Source: a virus
IMG/VR virus record: IMGVR_UViG_3300020473_000120
Location: 1-24,409 of that record
Reading direction: 5' to 3' (one strand)
DNA: 24,409 nt
Positions 18,271 through 24,139 of this stretch are shown here, one piece after another. A program made the translations under genes and the position numbers. The stretch's first letter is position 1; each line of letters begins with the position of its first letter. The notes below the pieces were generated by a model, which did no database searches, was not told the origin of the DNA, and saw only the letters and a program-made list of their open reading frames with translations.

Positions 18271-19113
18271 TTAAGCCTGCAAAGCGCCGATAAGCTGCCA
18301 AGTATCTGTAGCTGTCTTAATTATCGTCACCGAAGCGTGTTGCCCATCAATCGCCTTCTCACTGTCTTTACTGTTAATCGTCACTCCTGACCCTTGAGCC
18401 AAAGTTACTTTACCAGCACCTATACCAATAATCGTGATAGCTGTACCAACATCGAAAGCCACACTTGAATTAGGTGGAACAGTGTAAGTCTGAGCGGAAC
18501 CGTTACTAGCTGTAACAAGTTTACTTGCGTCAGCGGCGACAAAGGTATATGTAGTTCCTGTTTGAGCGTTTATAGCAAGAGGAGCAACGACACTACCAGC
18601 AGTCACAGCACCAGTAACAGTTAAAGAAGTAAGAGTACCAACAGAAGTAATCGCCGATTGAGCCGCTCCAGTAACAGTCGCGGCTGTACCCGAAGCGTTA
18701 CCAGTAACATTACCAGTAAGAGGACCAGAAAAAGCTGTCGCTGTTAAAGTCCCAGTCCCAGCATTATAAGTTAAACCCCCATCCGATTTAGGAGCAAGAT
18801 CACCAGTAGCTGATTCAAACAAAGCCACCGAACACGAAGTATCAGTAGTGTCCGCTACCGTAATAGCAGTAGGTGTAGCAGGAGCATTCCAAGCTGTCGT
18901 TCCGCTACCTGTATGAGTCAAAATAGTGTTAGCTGAAGCTGAAGCGGCGTTTGCTGAACCTATACCAACTTTGGTTTCAAGTTCAATAATGGCATCAGAA
19001 TGGTTCGTGTGAACCAAGTGATGCTCGTAACCGGATGCGTCAAGGTCAGTTGTCGCTCCGGGAGCCGGTTGCTGTGTCGCTGTATCTAGTGAGGTCGGGT
19101 AATTACTTGCCAT
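18271..19113 (-). CDS. Tail fibre protein, copy 2, 280 aa
   Basis: It begins NYPTSLDTATQQP, then GYEHHLVHTNHSDAIIELE, the N-terminal pattern of many aquatic-phage fibres (YPTSLD, later H-x-x-x-H-x-N/D-AI-x-x-LE-x-K-x-G) thought to anchor the fibre. The middle has the repeat-type shaft (LTGNVTGNASGTAATVTGAA, then AITSVGTLTSLTVTG). The C-terminus is a conserved beta module (TGTTYTFVAADASKLVT, then VPPNSSVAFDVGT). A good ribosome site (TAGGAG) lies in the 41-base gap before the ATG, one of the few real gaps in the operon. It is a paralogue of the 337-aa fibre, lacking an internal block of about 55 residues. Followed by its glycine-rich partner gene. Confidence 0.9.
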   Translation of the reverse strand: MASNYPTSLDTATQQPAPGATTDLDASGYEHHLVHTNHSDAIIELETKVGIGSANAASASANTILTHTGSGTTAWNAPATPTAITVADTTDTSCSVALFESATGDLAPKSDGGLTYNAGTGTLTATAFSGPLTGNVTGNASGTAATVTGAAQSAITSVGTLTSLTVTGAVTAGSVVAPLAINAQTGTTYTFVAADASKLVTASNGSAQTYTVPPNSSVAFDVGTAITIIGIGAGKVTLAQGSGVTINSKDSEKAIDGQHASVTIIKTATDTWQLIGALQA

Positions 19114-19154
19114 AGTTATCTCCTAGCATAAAGTAGATTCAATTTGAAATCCAC

Positions 19155-19535
19155 TCATATCTGATCCCAAGTTTGTGTATCTTCGTTCCATTCATAAAAC
19201 GTGTCTATAAACCCTTTTTCGTTTGGTTCACCAATAGGTCGAGCGACAGGTGGTTGCCACCGAAAATTTTCATCTAAAGCCCACGATGGGAAAGGTTGTG
19301 GTGCATGAAAAGCATCATTACTTGGATCGTAAATGTGATTTATTCCTGCATAATTAAAACGCATGTTTTTGTTATAAGATGTTTGCACCCATGTTCCAGA
19401 ATCAGGTAATAAGTCGTTAAGAAAATCAATTCCTAACTGTTCGTTTTCTACACCGTCAACAGTAGTTATATCGTTACTAATAACAAGCACTTGAAGGACT
19501 TTGTTGTTTTCGTCTAGTTCCGCGAAATGAGCCAT
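19155..19535 (-). CDS. Small conserved phage appendage protein, 126 aa
   Basis: The pattern MAHFAELDENNKVLQVLVI near the start, then QTSYNKNMRFNYAGINHIYD, then AFHAPQPFPSWALDE, W-x-PP and an acidic YEWNEDTQTWDQI end is one I recognise from small proteins that accompany tail fibre genes in many marine phages, especially T4-like cyanophages. I do not know an established function. It is rich in Trp, Tyr, Phe and Asn, with no catalytic motif. It lies between the two fibre/glycine-rich cassettes, 2 bases after the 306-aa gene, so it probably belongs to the host-recognition apparatus. Confidence 0.82.
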   Translation of the reverse strand: MAHFAELDENNKVLQVLVISNDITTVDGVENEQLGIDFLNDLLPDSGTWVQTSYNKNMRFNYAGINHIYDPSNDAFHAPQPFPSWALDENFRWQPPVARPIGEPNEKGFIDTFYEWNEDTQTWDQI

Positions 19536-19537
19536 AC

Positions 19538-20458
19538 TTACCCCAATGCCGCTGTTAAGAAACGAACTACAACAATTCCAGAACCACCAAGCGAGTCAGC
19601 GCTGTAAGCTGAACCGTCATAACCGCCGCCACCGCCGCCTGTATTAGCAGTTCCAGATCCGGGGTTAGTAGAATTTTGTTCACCGGCACCCCCACCGCCA
19701 GTACCGCCGGTACCATAACCACTCTGACCGCCACCACCGCCACCCCCACCGGCGTAAGCTATATTTGAGCCTGTCCGATAATCATTATTTGAACCATTAC
19801 CACCTGCTCCTGCCGCCGCTGGCCACCACATCCAACCATTCCAAGAGCCATAACCTCCATAACCAGTCTGACCGGCACCGCCACCACCACCAGAAGTAAA
19901 CGGACCACTTCCACCAGCGGCGGCACCAGCACCGCCGCCATTTCCTTGAGATGGACTTGTTGAAGGAGTATTACCCGAAGCACCATATTTGTTGTAACCG
20001 CCACCGCCACCTGAACCACCTGCTACGGCAAGATAACCTGTAGCAGAGTGACCGCCACGACCACCACCATTACTTGTGTATGATCCGAACGAAGTGTCGC
20101 CACCCTGATTTGGCGACCCAGTAGTATTAGAAGCAAAACTGCCTGCTCCACCAGCCCCGATTGTAACTGTGTAAGTTTGAACCGTTGGAATTAAATTAAC
20201 CGTACGCAAACCGCCAGCACCACCACCACCTGTAGGTGAACCGTATTCAATACTTGCCGCTCCACCGCCTACAATTAAAACATCTATAGCGGCTCCAGCA
20301 CTATTGTCTGTTACTTGAAAAGAACCTGAGCCTTGAAAAGTAACCGAAGTGTAAACGCCGTGAGTTTGTGGTGTTTCATTACCTGAAGCGGTATAAGCGA
20401 GAACACCACCTGCACCAGATTCTTGAATCGCTCCCACTATAAGTGGATTAAAAGTCAT
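19538..20458 (-). CDS. Glycine-rich tail adhesin-type protein, copy 1, 306 aa
   Basis: Same design as the 283-aa protein at 17418-18269: an N-terminal strand block (GVYTSVTFQGSGSFQVTD, then IDVLIVGGG), about 200 residues of glycine runs interrupted by aromatic loops (GSWNGWMWWPAAAG is distinctive), and the closing strand SGIVVVRFLTAALG. The start at 20458 shares one base with the stop of the 337-aa fibre gene (TAATG). The family is common beside phage fibres. The aromatic-rich loops would be natural host-range determinants, but this is inferred. Low-complexity GGN codons explain the open frames on the other strand and in other phases. Confidence 0.86.
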   Translation of the reverse strand: MTFNPLIVGAIQESGAGGVLAYTASGNETPQTHGVYTSVTFQGSGSFQVTDNSAGAAIDVLIVGGGAASIEYGSPTGGGGAGGLRTVNLIPTVQTYTVTIGAGGAGSFASNTTGSPNQGGDTSFGSYTSNGGGRGGHSATGYLAVAGGSGGGGGYNKYGASGNTPSTSPSQGNGGGAGAAAGGSGPFTSGGGGGAGQTGYGGYGSWNGWMWWPAAAGAGGNGSNNDYRTGSNIAYAGGGGGGGGQSGYGTGGTGGGGAGEQNSTNPGSGTANTGGGGGGYDGSAYSADSLGGSGIVVVRFLTAALG

Positions 20459-21471
20459 TACTTCAGCTTACCGATAAGTGTCCAAGCATCAGTGGCAGTT
20501 TTAATCAAACATGCCGAAGCGTATTGACCGTCGATCTCTTTGTTGGAATCAACAGACGTTATCGTCACCCCGGAGCCTTGAGCCAACGTGCAGTTAGCTG
20601 AACCAATGTTCTGAACAATGATCTGAGTACCCACATCAAAAGCAACCGACGAGTTCGGAGGAACCGTAAAAGTTTGCGCTGAACCGTTAGAAGAAGTAAC
20701 AAGCTTACCAGCGTCTGCGGCCACGAAAGTGTAGGTGGTTCCAGTCTGGGCGTTTATCGCTATGGGAGCTACTACGCTTCCACCAGTTATAGCGCCTGTC
20801 ACAGCAAGATCATCAGCGACGGTAACATTTCCGTCAGCGATATCTAACGCTGTCGCAGAATTAGTACCTGTTATCGTGAGTTTCTCCTCAGAAGCATCCC
20901 ACACCATCGAATCGCCAGCAGTGTCAGAGTAGAAAGTAACATCCCCACCCGTACCGTCACTACCTACAGTCAAACCTGTTAAAGCCCCCAAAGAAGTAAT
21001 AGCTGTTTGCGCCGCGCCTGTGACAGTAGCCGCAGTACCAGAAGCATTCCCGGTCACGTTACCTGTCAAAGCACCAGCAAAAGCAGTAGCAGTCAAAGTA
21101 CCACTACTCGCATCGTACGTGGCACCACCATCAGTTTTCGGAGCGAGATCGCCAGTAGCGGACTCGAACAAAGCGACACTACAAGACGAATCCGTAGTAT
21201 CCGCAACAGTGATAACAGTAGGCGTTGCCGCCGCAGGAATAGCCTCCCACGCTGTACTACCATCAGCCTGCCTAGTCATAACATGACCGTCAGAAGCGTC
21301 TGCCGCCGCAGAAGCCCCAATACCCAGCTTTGTTTCTAACTGAATTAAAGCACCAGAGTGATTCGTGTGAACCACATCATGTTCCAAACCTGAAGTGTTT
21401 AAATCATCAGAAGCAGAAGGCGACGGTTGTTGCGTCGCCGTGTCAAGCGAGGTCGGATAATTTGTAGCCAT
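20458..21471 (-). CDS. Tail fibre protein, copy 1, 337 aa
   Basis: Same anchor as the 280-aa fibre (NYPTSLDTATQQP, then GLEHDVVHTNHSGALIQLE), the same shaft motif (LTGNVTGNASGTAATVTGAA) and the same C-terminal module (TGTTYTFVAADAGKLVT, VPPNSSVAFDVGT). It has an extra block of about 55 residues after the shaft (VGSDGTGGDVTFYSDTAGD, then MVWDASEEKLTITG), a widespread phage fibre segment (G-x-D-V-x-FYSD-x-x-G-D-x-M-x-WD). TAATG overlaps join it to both neighbours. Shared protein sequence with strongly different codons suggests the two copies diverged long ago or came from different phages. Confidence 0.9.
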   Translation of the reverse strand: MATNYPTSLDTATQQPSPSASDDLNTSGLEHDVVHTNHSGALIQLETKLGIGASAAADASDGHVMTRQADGSTAWEAIPAAATPTVITVADTTDSSCSVALFESATGDLAPKTDGGATYDASSGTLTATAFAGALTGNVTGNASGTAATVTGAAQTAITSLGALTGLTVGSDGTGGDVTFYSDTAGDSMVWDASEEKLTITGTNSATALDIADGNVTVADDLAVTGAITGGSVVAPIAINAQTGTTYTFVAADAGKLVTSSNGSAQTFTVPPNSSVAFDVGTQIIVQNIGSANCTLAQGSGVTITSVDSNKEIDGQYASACLIKTATDAWTLIGKLK

Positions 21472-21857
21472 TAAGCAAGGGTAACAGTTAGCTGACCTGC
21501 CGCGAGGGAAATCGTGTCACCAGAAGCCACAGCCTTAGAAGAAGACACAGCACCATGATACAAAAGATTCCCCGAAGAAGAAGCATCCCAAATACCTATA
21601 TGCGTAACAGTACACGCAGGCATATCAGTAAACTCCTCCGCAGTTGAATTAGTCACCGCACCACCTGTACCAGCGGCGGCATTAAAATCAATAGTCTGCC
21701 TAGCGTAAGACCCACCAGAACACTCCGCACCCGAACCAGCATCAGTCGGATCGGCAGTATGCAAAGCAAGATACGCTTGCGAAGGATGCGTAAAAGCGGC
21801 AGTCCCTAAAGTATGGTCAAGAAGCTTACGCTCCAAATAATCTGACATCGCGGCCAT
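21471..21857 (-). CDS. First gene of the structural operon: small virion/appendage protein, 128 aa
   Basis: The ATG at 21857 is preceded by ATAGGAG with 6 bases spacing, so the start is well supported. The protein has YLALHTADPTD near residue 28, CSGGSYARQTIDF near residue 47, THIGIWDASSSGNLLYHG near residue 86 and an SLAAGQLTVTLA end. This layout (LHTADPT, G-YARQ, G-I-WDA-x-SGN-LL) is one I recognise from small structural proteins near fibres and minor tail genes in many phages; no biochemical role is established as far as I know. It starts the leftward transcription unit and overlaps the fibre gene in TAATG. Confidence 0.83.
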   Translation of the reverse strand: MAAMSDYLERKLLDHTLGTAAFTHPSQAYLALHTADPTDAGSGAECSGGSYARQTIDFNAAAGTGGAVTNSTAEEFTDMPACTVTHIGIWDASSSGNLLYHGAVSSSKAVASGDTISLAAGQLTVTLA

Positions 21858-21863
21858 AAAAAA

Positions 21864-21870
21864 CTCCTAT
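21864..21870 (-). promoter_or_regulatory. Ribosome-binding site of the structural operon
   Basis: ATAGGAG on the minus strand, six T bases before the ATG at 21857. The same ATAGGAG occurs before the tail-assembly chaperone gene, and TAGGAG before the second fibre gene, so this is the strong Shine-Dalgarno form in this genome. Confidence 0.8.
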
Positions 21871-21954
21871 AAAGGTTTGAACATGTTCCAACCCATGATA
21901 TAAATATATAGCCCCTCCGTCCATACTACAGAGGAATAAATAAAAACGAAGTAT

Positions 21955-21999
21955 GCGGACCCTTATCAGGTTCAGTTCGCCCGTCAGAAGGGCATCCGC
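21955..21999. other. Nested stem-loop in operon leader region
   Basis: GCGGA at 21955-21959 pairs with TCCGC at 21995-21999, enclosing GCCC (21979-21982) paired with GGGC (21990-21993) around a 7-base loop. It lies about 100 bases upstream of the first gene of the leftward operon and would be in its leader if transcription starts further upstream. Short stems, so only moderate support. Confidence 0.35.
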
Positions 22000-22198
22000 C
22001 CCCTGCAATCAAGTCAAGCAGAGGCAGAGTAAAACGTGATCGCTCGAACTCGAAGTGGAGCCGTACTTAAAACGGTCGGAAGGCACACCCAGGGGAAACA
22101 AGGCTCAAAAACAACCAACGGTGGTGTCCACGAAAAGAACAACACCTCAGACATTTGTCTATATCTAGGGGGTCTGGTACATGGGGGGGATGTCGGGG

Positions 22199-22229
22199 TA
22201 AGAAAGGTAGCGTAGCGTACCCTTTCTTA
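22199..22229. repeat. Inverted repeat, 9-bp perfect stem
   Basis: TAAGAAAGG and CCTTTCTTA enclose a 13-base centre made of a short direct repeat (TAGCG TAGCG). It opens the dense hairpin cluster. No T-run follows on either strand, so it is not an evident terminator. Confidence 0.6.
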
Positions 22230-22253
22230 GGGCGACGCTCTTAGAAATCGCGT

Positions 22254-22287
22254 CGATATCTGAAGAGGCTATGCCTCGATGATATCG
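22254..22287. repeat. Nested inverted repeat (CGATATC outer, GAGGC inner)
   Basis: CGATATC pairs with GATATCG (7 bp). Inside, GAGGC pairs with GCCTC around TAT, separated by 4 and 3 unpaired bases. It abuts a 6-bp hairpin at 22233-22255 (CGACGC/GCGTCG). Confidence 0.6.
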
Positions 22288-22307
22288 GCTCACGGGTTTT
22301 AAAGAGA

Positions 22308-22350
22308 GGCGGATGCTAAAATGCGAAGCCTTTAGGCTTCAGCATCCGCC
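22308..22350. repeat. Bulged hairpin A: 10-bp outer stem, 7-base 5' bulge, 6-bp inner stem
   Basis: GGCGGATGCT pairs perfectly with AGCATCCGCC. The inner stem GAAGCC/GGCTTC closes a TTTA loop. The inner and outer stems are flush on the 3' side, and seven bases (AAAATGC) are unpaired only on the 5' side. The next hairpin, 10 bases on, has the same plan. Confidence 0.7.
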
Positions 22351-22360
22351 GAACGCATGA

Positions 22361-22398
22361 GCGCCGAGTATAATAGGAGCCGAAGGCTCACTCGGCGC
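22361..22398. repeat. Bulged hairpin B: 9-bp outer stem, 7-base 5' bulge, 5-bp inner stem
   Basis: GCGCCGAGT pairs perfectly with ACTCGGCGC. The inner stem GAGCC/GGCTC closes a GAA loop. A seven-base bulge (ATAATAG) lies only on the 5' side, as in hairpin A. The last stem base and the bulge together spell TATAAT, a perfect -10 hexamer, but I see no matching -35. Confidence 0.7.
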
Positions 22399-22507
22399 GA
22401 ATAAATCGCACACAGAGCGACGACAGGTCGCTAGAGGTGCATAAGTGCAGGTCAGAGTGTCTGTGGGGTTGTGTGTGGACAGCGCCTGTCGGGGCTGTGT
22501 GTGCGTA

Positions 22508-22538
22508 GAAAAAAGGGCGCCGGTAGGCGCACCGTTTT
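22508..22538. terminator. Possible weak terminator hairpin
   Basis: GCGCC (22517-22521) pairs with GGCGC (22526-22530) around GGTA. On the minus strand the stem is followed by C and six T; on the plus strand an alternative CGGT/ACCG stem is followed by four T. Short stems; direction not clear. Confidence 0.3.
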
Positions 22539-22704
22539 GGGTGGGGTCGAGGGGTCGCCGTAGGCGAGGGCTCGCAGGAAATGAGGCGAGCTTCGCTCGG
22601 CATTAATCAAAGGGGTGGGGCTTCGGGCGATTACGGCGAGACCGTTGGCTTTGCCAGCTGGTCGCCGTTATCGGGGGAAGGATTTTTGTGTGGTGTCGGC
22701 GAAT

Positions 22705-22799
22705 AAAAGAAGCTCTATTTCTGCGGTTTTCGCTTGCGAAAAAGTCCAAGTGAATGTTCTCTTTCATTCACCTGGACTAGTAGAAATGGCGCTTCTTTT
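22705..22799 (+). ncRNA. Predicted three-way-junction RNA element, 95 nt
   Basis: Seen directly: 22705-22724 pairs with 22780-22799 (20 positions, one T/C mismatch at 22714/22790, two G-T wobbles); 22727-22732 TTTTCG pairs with CGAAAA at 22737-22742 around a CTTG tetraloop; 22744-22756 pairs with 22765-22777 (13 positions, one A/C mismatch) around an 8-base loop. The linkers in the junction are GG, A and TA. Two of the imperfect pairs are G-U only in the plus-strand RNA and one only in the minus-strand RNA, so plus is mildly favoured. It ends 11 bases before an extended -10 box, so as RNA it would come from an upstream promoter. Otherwise it acts as a DNA cruciform or operator at that promoter. 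I know no family that matches. Confidence 0.55.
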
Positions 22800-22809
22800 G
22801 TGGAAACAC

Positions 22810-22818
22810 TGCTATAAT
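22810..22818 (+). promoter_or_regulatory. Extended -10 promoter for the rightward 287-aa gene
   Basis: TGCTATAAT is a perfect extended -10 element (TGn plus TATAAT). Transcription would start near 22825, giving a leader of about 44 bases. No good -35 is present; the expected position overlaps the 3' arm of the three-way-junction element. It looks like a promoter for the host's main sigma factor, consistent with early expression. Confidence 0.65.
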
Positions 22819-22868
22819 TTAAGGGTAGTCACAAAGGCTACGAAATATAAATAAATGAAAAGGCAATA

Positions 22869-23732
22869 ATGACAAACAAGAGTTCGAGCGGAACTAAAAC
22901 GCAAACCAAAAAATTGATTTCACCTGAAGATCAATTTGCTAGAGATCCAAACGCTAACCCTGAAAAGGCAAGCACTGGGCTCGATCCTATTACAGATGCA
23001 AAGCTAGAAATCCTTTCTACCGTTGCATCTGCTCCGGTGTTTTTTACTCCGGCGATAGCAATACCCGAAGCAATTCAAAACCTTTTAACTTGGGAAGATT
23101 CCAACTTGGAAAACGAATTGTATAGCCGAAATTTTAAGAACGTAATTTTGTCTAGAATTTCAGGCACTCCAACCAAGTTGGAAACTTATCAGGAAGCCAA
23201 CAAAAAAACCGGAGAACTAAAGGACAAGACACGAGTAATAAGTAACGTGACAATGCCTCATTCTTCGGGTGAGATTGTTGGACTTGAGGAAAACGGCAAA
23301 CAGAAAAGGGAACTCGCCTTTGCTGGTGGTCGTCTAATTCAAGTTAGCCTCACCGAACTAGGTGAAGCTTGCCCTTATTCAAAAATGACAGAAGGAACGG
23401 ACACGGTAGAAATGGTGGTGAATTTCTTCGAACTTCACCACGACCTGCGTCTATGGTGTGACGTTCACGAAGTCGGGCAACCAGTCCGAGAGGGAGTAGA
23501 AATAAATCTACGACCAGCACAAGGCAAAGAGGAAAAAGTTTTTGCCTGTGGTGTTGAGATTCTCCCACCTGATGAAAAGACGGGCGGAATGCGTACCCGT
23601 GCTTGGTGGGTTGCTCATGTTCCCGATTTCTCACATGAGAAACATGTGGAACAGGTCAACTTGAAGCTAGGCGCAAAACGTGCGACAGATAACGCACGCC
23701 AGCCGATGCCAAGCGAGCCTGAAAACTGGTAA
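22869..23732 (+). CDS. Rightward single gene of unknown function, 287 aa
   Basis: I do not recognise a family. The ATG follows AAAAGG with 5 bases spacing, the extended -10 promoter lies 50 bases upstream, and a strong terminator starts 9 bases after the stop, so it is a monocistronic unit opposite to the structural operon. The first 20 residues are Ser/Thr/Lys-rich and probably disordered. Residues 50-75 contain a hydrophobic, Pro-rich stretch (VFFTPAIAIPEAIQ). Residues 120-255 look beta-rich, with FELHHDLRLWCDVHEVG near 187-203, a Cys at 168 (GEACPY) and a Cys at 227 (FACGVEILPP), so a metal site is conceivable but unproven. The C-terminus is hydrophilic and ends PSEPENW. Probably an early or middle, abundantly made protein such as a DNA-binding or host-takeover factor; this is a guess from its layout only. 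Confidence 0.85.
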   Translation: MTNKSSSGTKTQTKKLISPEDQFARDPNANPEKASTGLDPITDAKLEILSTVASAPVFFTPAIAIPEAIQNLLTWEDSNLENELYSRNFKNVILSRISGTPTKLETYQEANKKTGELKDKTRVISNVTMPHSSGEIVGLEENGKQKRELAFAGGRLIQVSLTELGEACPYSKMTEGTDTVEMVVNFFELHHDLRLWCDVHEVGQPVREGVEINLRPAQGKEEKVFACGVEILPPDEKTGGMRTRAWWVAHVPDFSHEKHVEQVNLKLGAKRATDNARQPMPSEPENW

Positions 23733-23740
23733 AAAATTTA

Positions 23741-23774
23741 AGACGGGGGGCTTCGGCTCCCCGTCTTTTTTTTT
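23741..23774 (+). terminator. Rho-independent terminator of the 287-aa gene
   Basis: An 11-bp stem (23741-23751 with 23756-23766, one G-T wobble) closes a C(TTCG)G tetraloop and runs into nine T bases. A-rich sequence before the stem (six A, three T) gives it a weaker terminator form on the minus strand too. Canonical and strong. Confidence 0.95.
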
Positions 23775-23936
23775 GCGCCATAATTCGCAAGCAAATTACG
23801 CCGCTACGAAAAAAAACCGCCAAACCTCTCCGTTCCTGCCATCTCTTTAAAAACGGAGCCGTCGGTTGCTTTGCCGGTGACGGCGAACTGCTGAACAACT
23901 TTAAATAACTGACCAGCTATTAACATTCAAGACCAG

Positions 23937-23991
23937 TAAAGCTTTTGTTGTAATGCCGGAAGCGAAGGAGGCATTACATAAGAAAGCTTTA
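23937..23991. repeat. Long two-part inverted repeat (9 bp plus 9 bp)
   Basis: The outer arms TAAAGCTTT and AAAGCTTTA pair perfectly over 9 bp. The inner arms TGTAATGCC (23949-23957) and GGCATTACA (23970-23978) pair perfectly over 9 bp around a 12-base purine-rich loop. Internal loops of 3 and 4 bases separate them. It could be a structured RNA or a protein-binding palindrome. Confidence 0.6.
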
Positions 23992-24054
23992 AATTAGAAA
24001 AGGATCGCCGAAGGCGAGTGATATAAAAAAAATTTTTCCTCGCTACGCTCGGAG

Positions 24055-24082
24055 ATAAGACCGAACCTTCGGTTCGACTTAT
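24055..24082. repeat. Hairpin with CGAACC/GGTTCG core
   Basis: The ATAAG and CTTAT outer arms and the CGAACC and GGTTCG inner arms form a nearly continuous 11-bp stem around a TTC loop, with single unpaired bases between the parts. Confidence 0.5.
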
Positions 24083-24139
24083 TTCTTTCAGCCCTTTGCT
24101 CGTACCTCGCAAACCCCTGCCCCACCCTTAAATACTTTG

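Larger units (their letters stand above)
21858..22868. other. Hairpin-dense intergenic region between divergent transcription units
   Basis: About 1 kb with no convincing gene. The part nearest the leftward operon (21858-22190) is A/T-rich and then mixed; it should hold the leader and promoter of the operon, but I see no clear consensus promoter. Positions 22190-22810 contain back-to-back perfect inverted repeats, described separately for the larger ones. Smaller ones are at 22233-22255 (6 bp), 22416-22432 (6 bp), 22517-22530 (5 bp), 22555-22567 (5 bp), 22587-22599 (5 bp) and 22633-22668 (interrupted, about 9 bp). By eye the region is richer in G+C than the flanking genes. Candidate functions are a large structured RNA, a replication origin or a control region; none is proven. 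Confidence 0.7.
23775..24138. other. Non-coding region with several hairpins
   Basis: No gene with a credible start, ribosome site and composition was seen on either strand. It contains hairpins at 23858-23884 (GCCGTC/GACGGC), 23937-23991 (listed), 24005-24017 (TCGCC/GGCGA around GAA) and 24055-24082 (listed), plus a palindromic A/T run near 24022-24038. Composition is mixed, with A-runs. Confidence 0.6.

Noticed and set aside
21950-22000. Thiamine (TPP) riboswitch-like text GAACCTGAT on the minus strand in the operon leader
   Set aside because: Only this short string matches; the CTGAGA block, the following TAAT and the paired stems of the TPP fold are missing, and no thiamine gene follows.
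22060-22080. tRNA-like 5-bp stem with 7-base loop
   Set aside because: No U at loop position 33, no D or T arm and no acceptor stem around it.
22388-22603. Open frame of 71 codons on the minus strand in the hairpin region
   Set aside because: Composition is dominated by the hairpin bases, no ribosome site is seen and it overlaps several palindromes.
22615-22854. Open frame of 79 codons on the plus strand covering the three-way-junction element
   Set aside because: Starts with GTG without a ribosome site, spans the structured element and promoter, and the product has no protein-like pattern.
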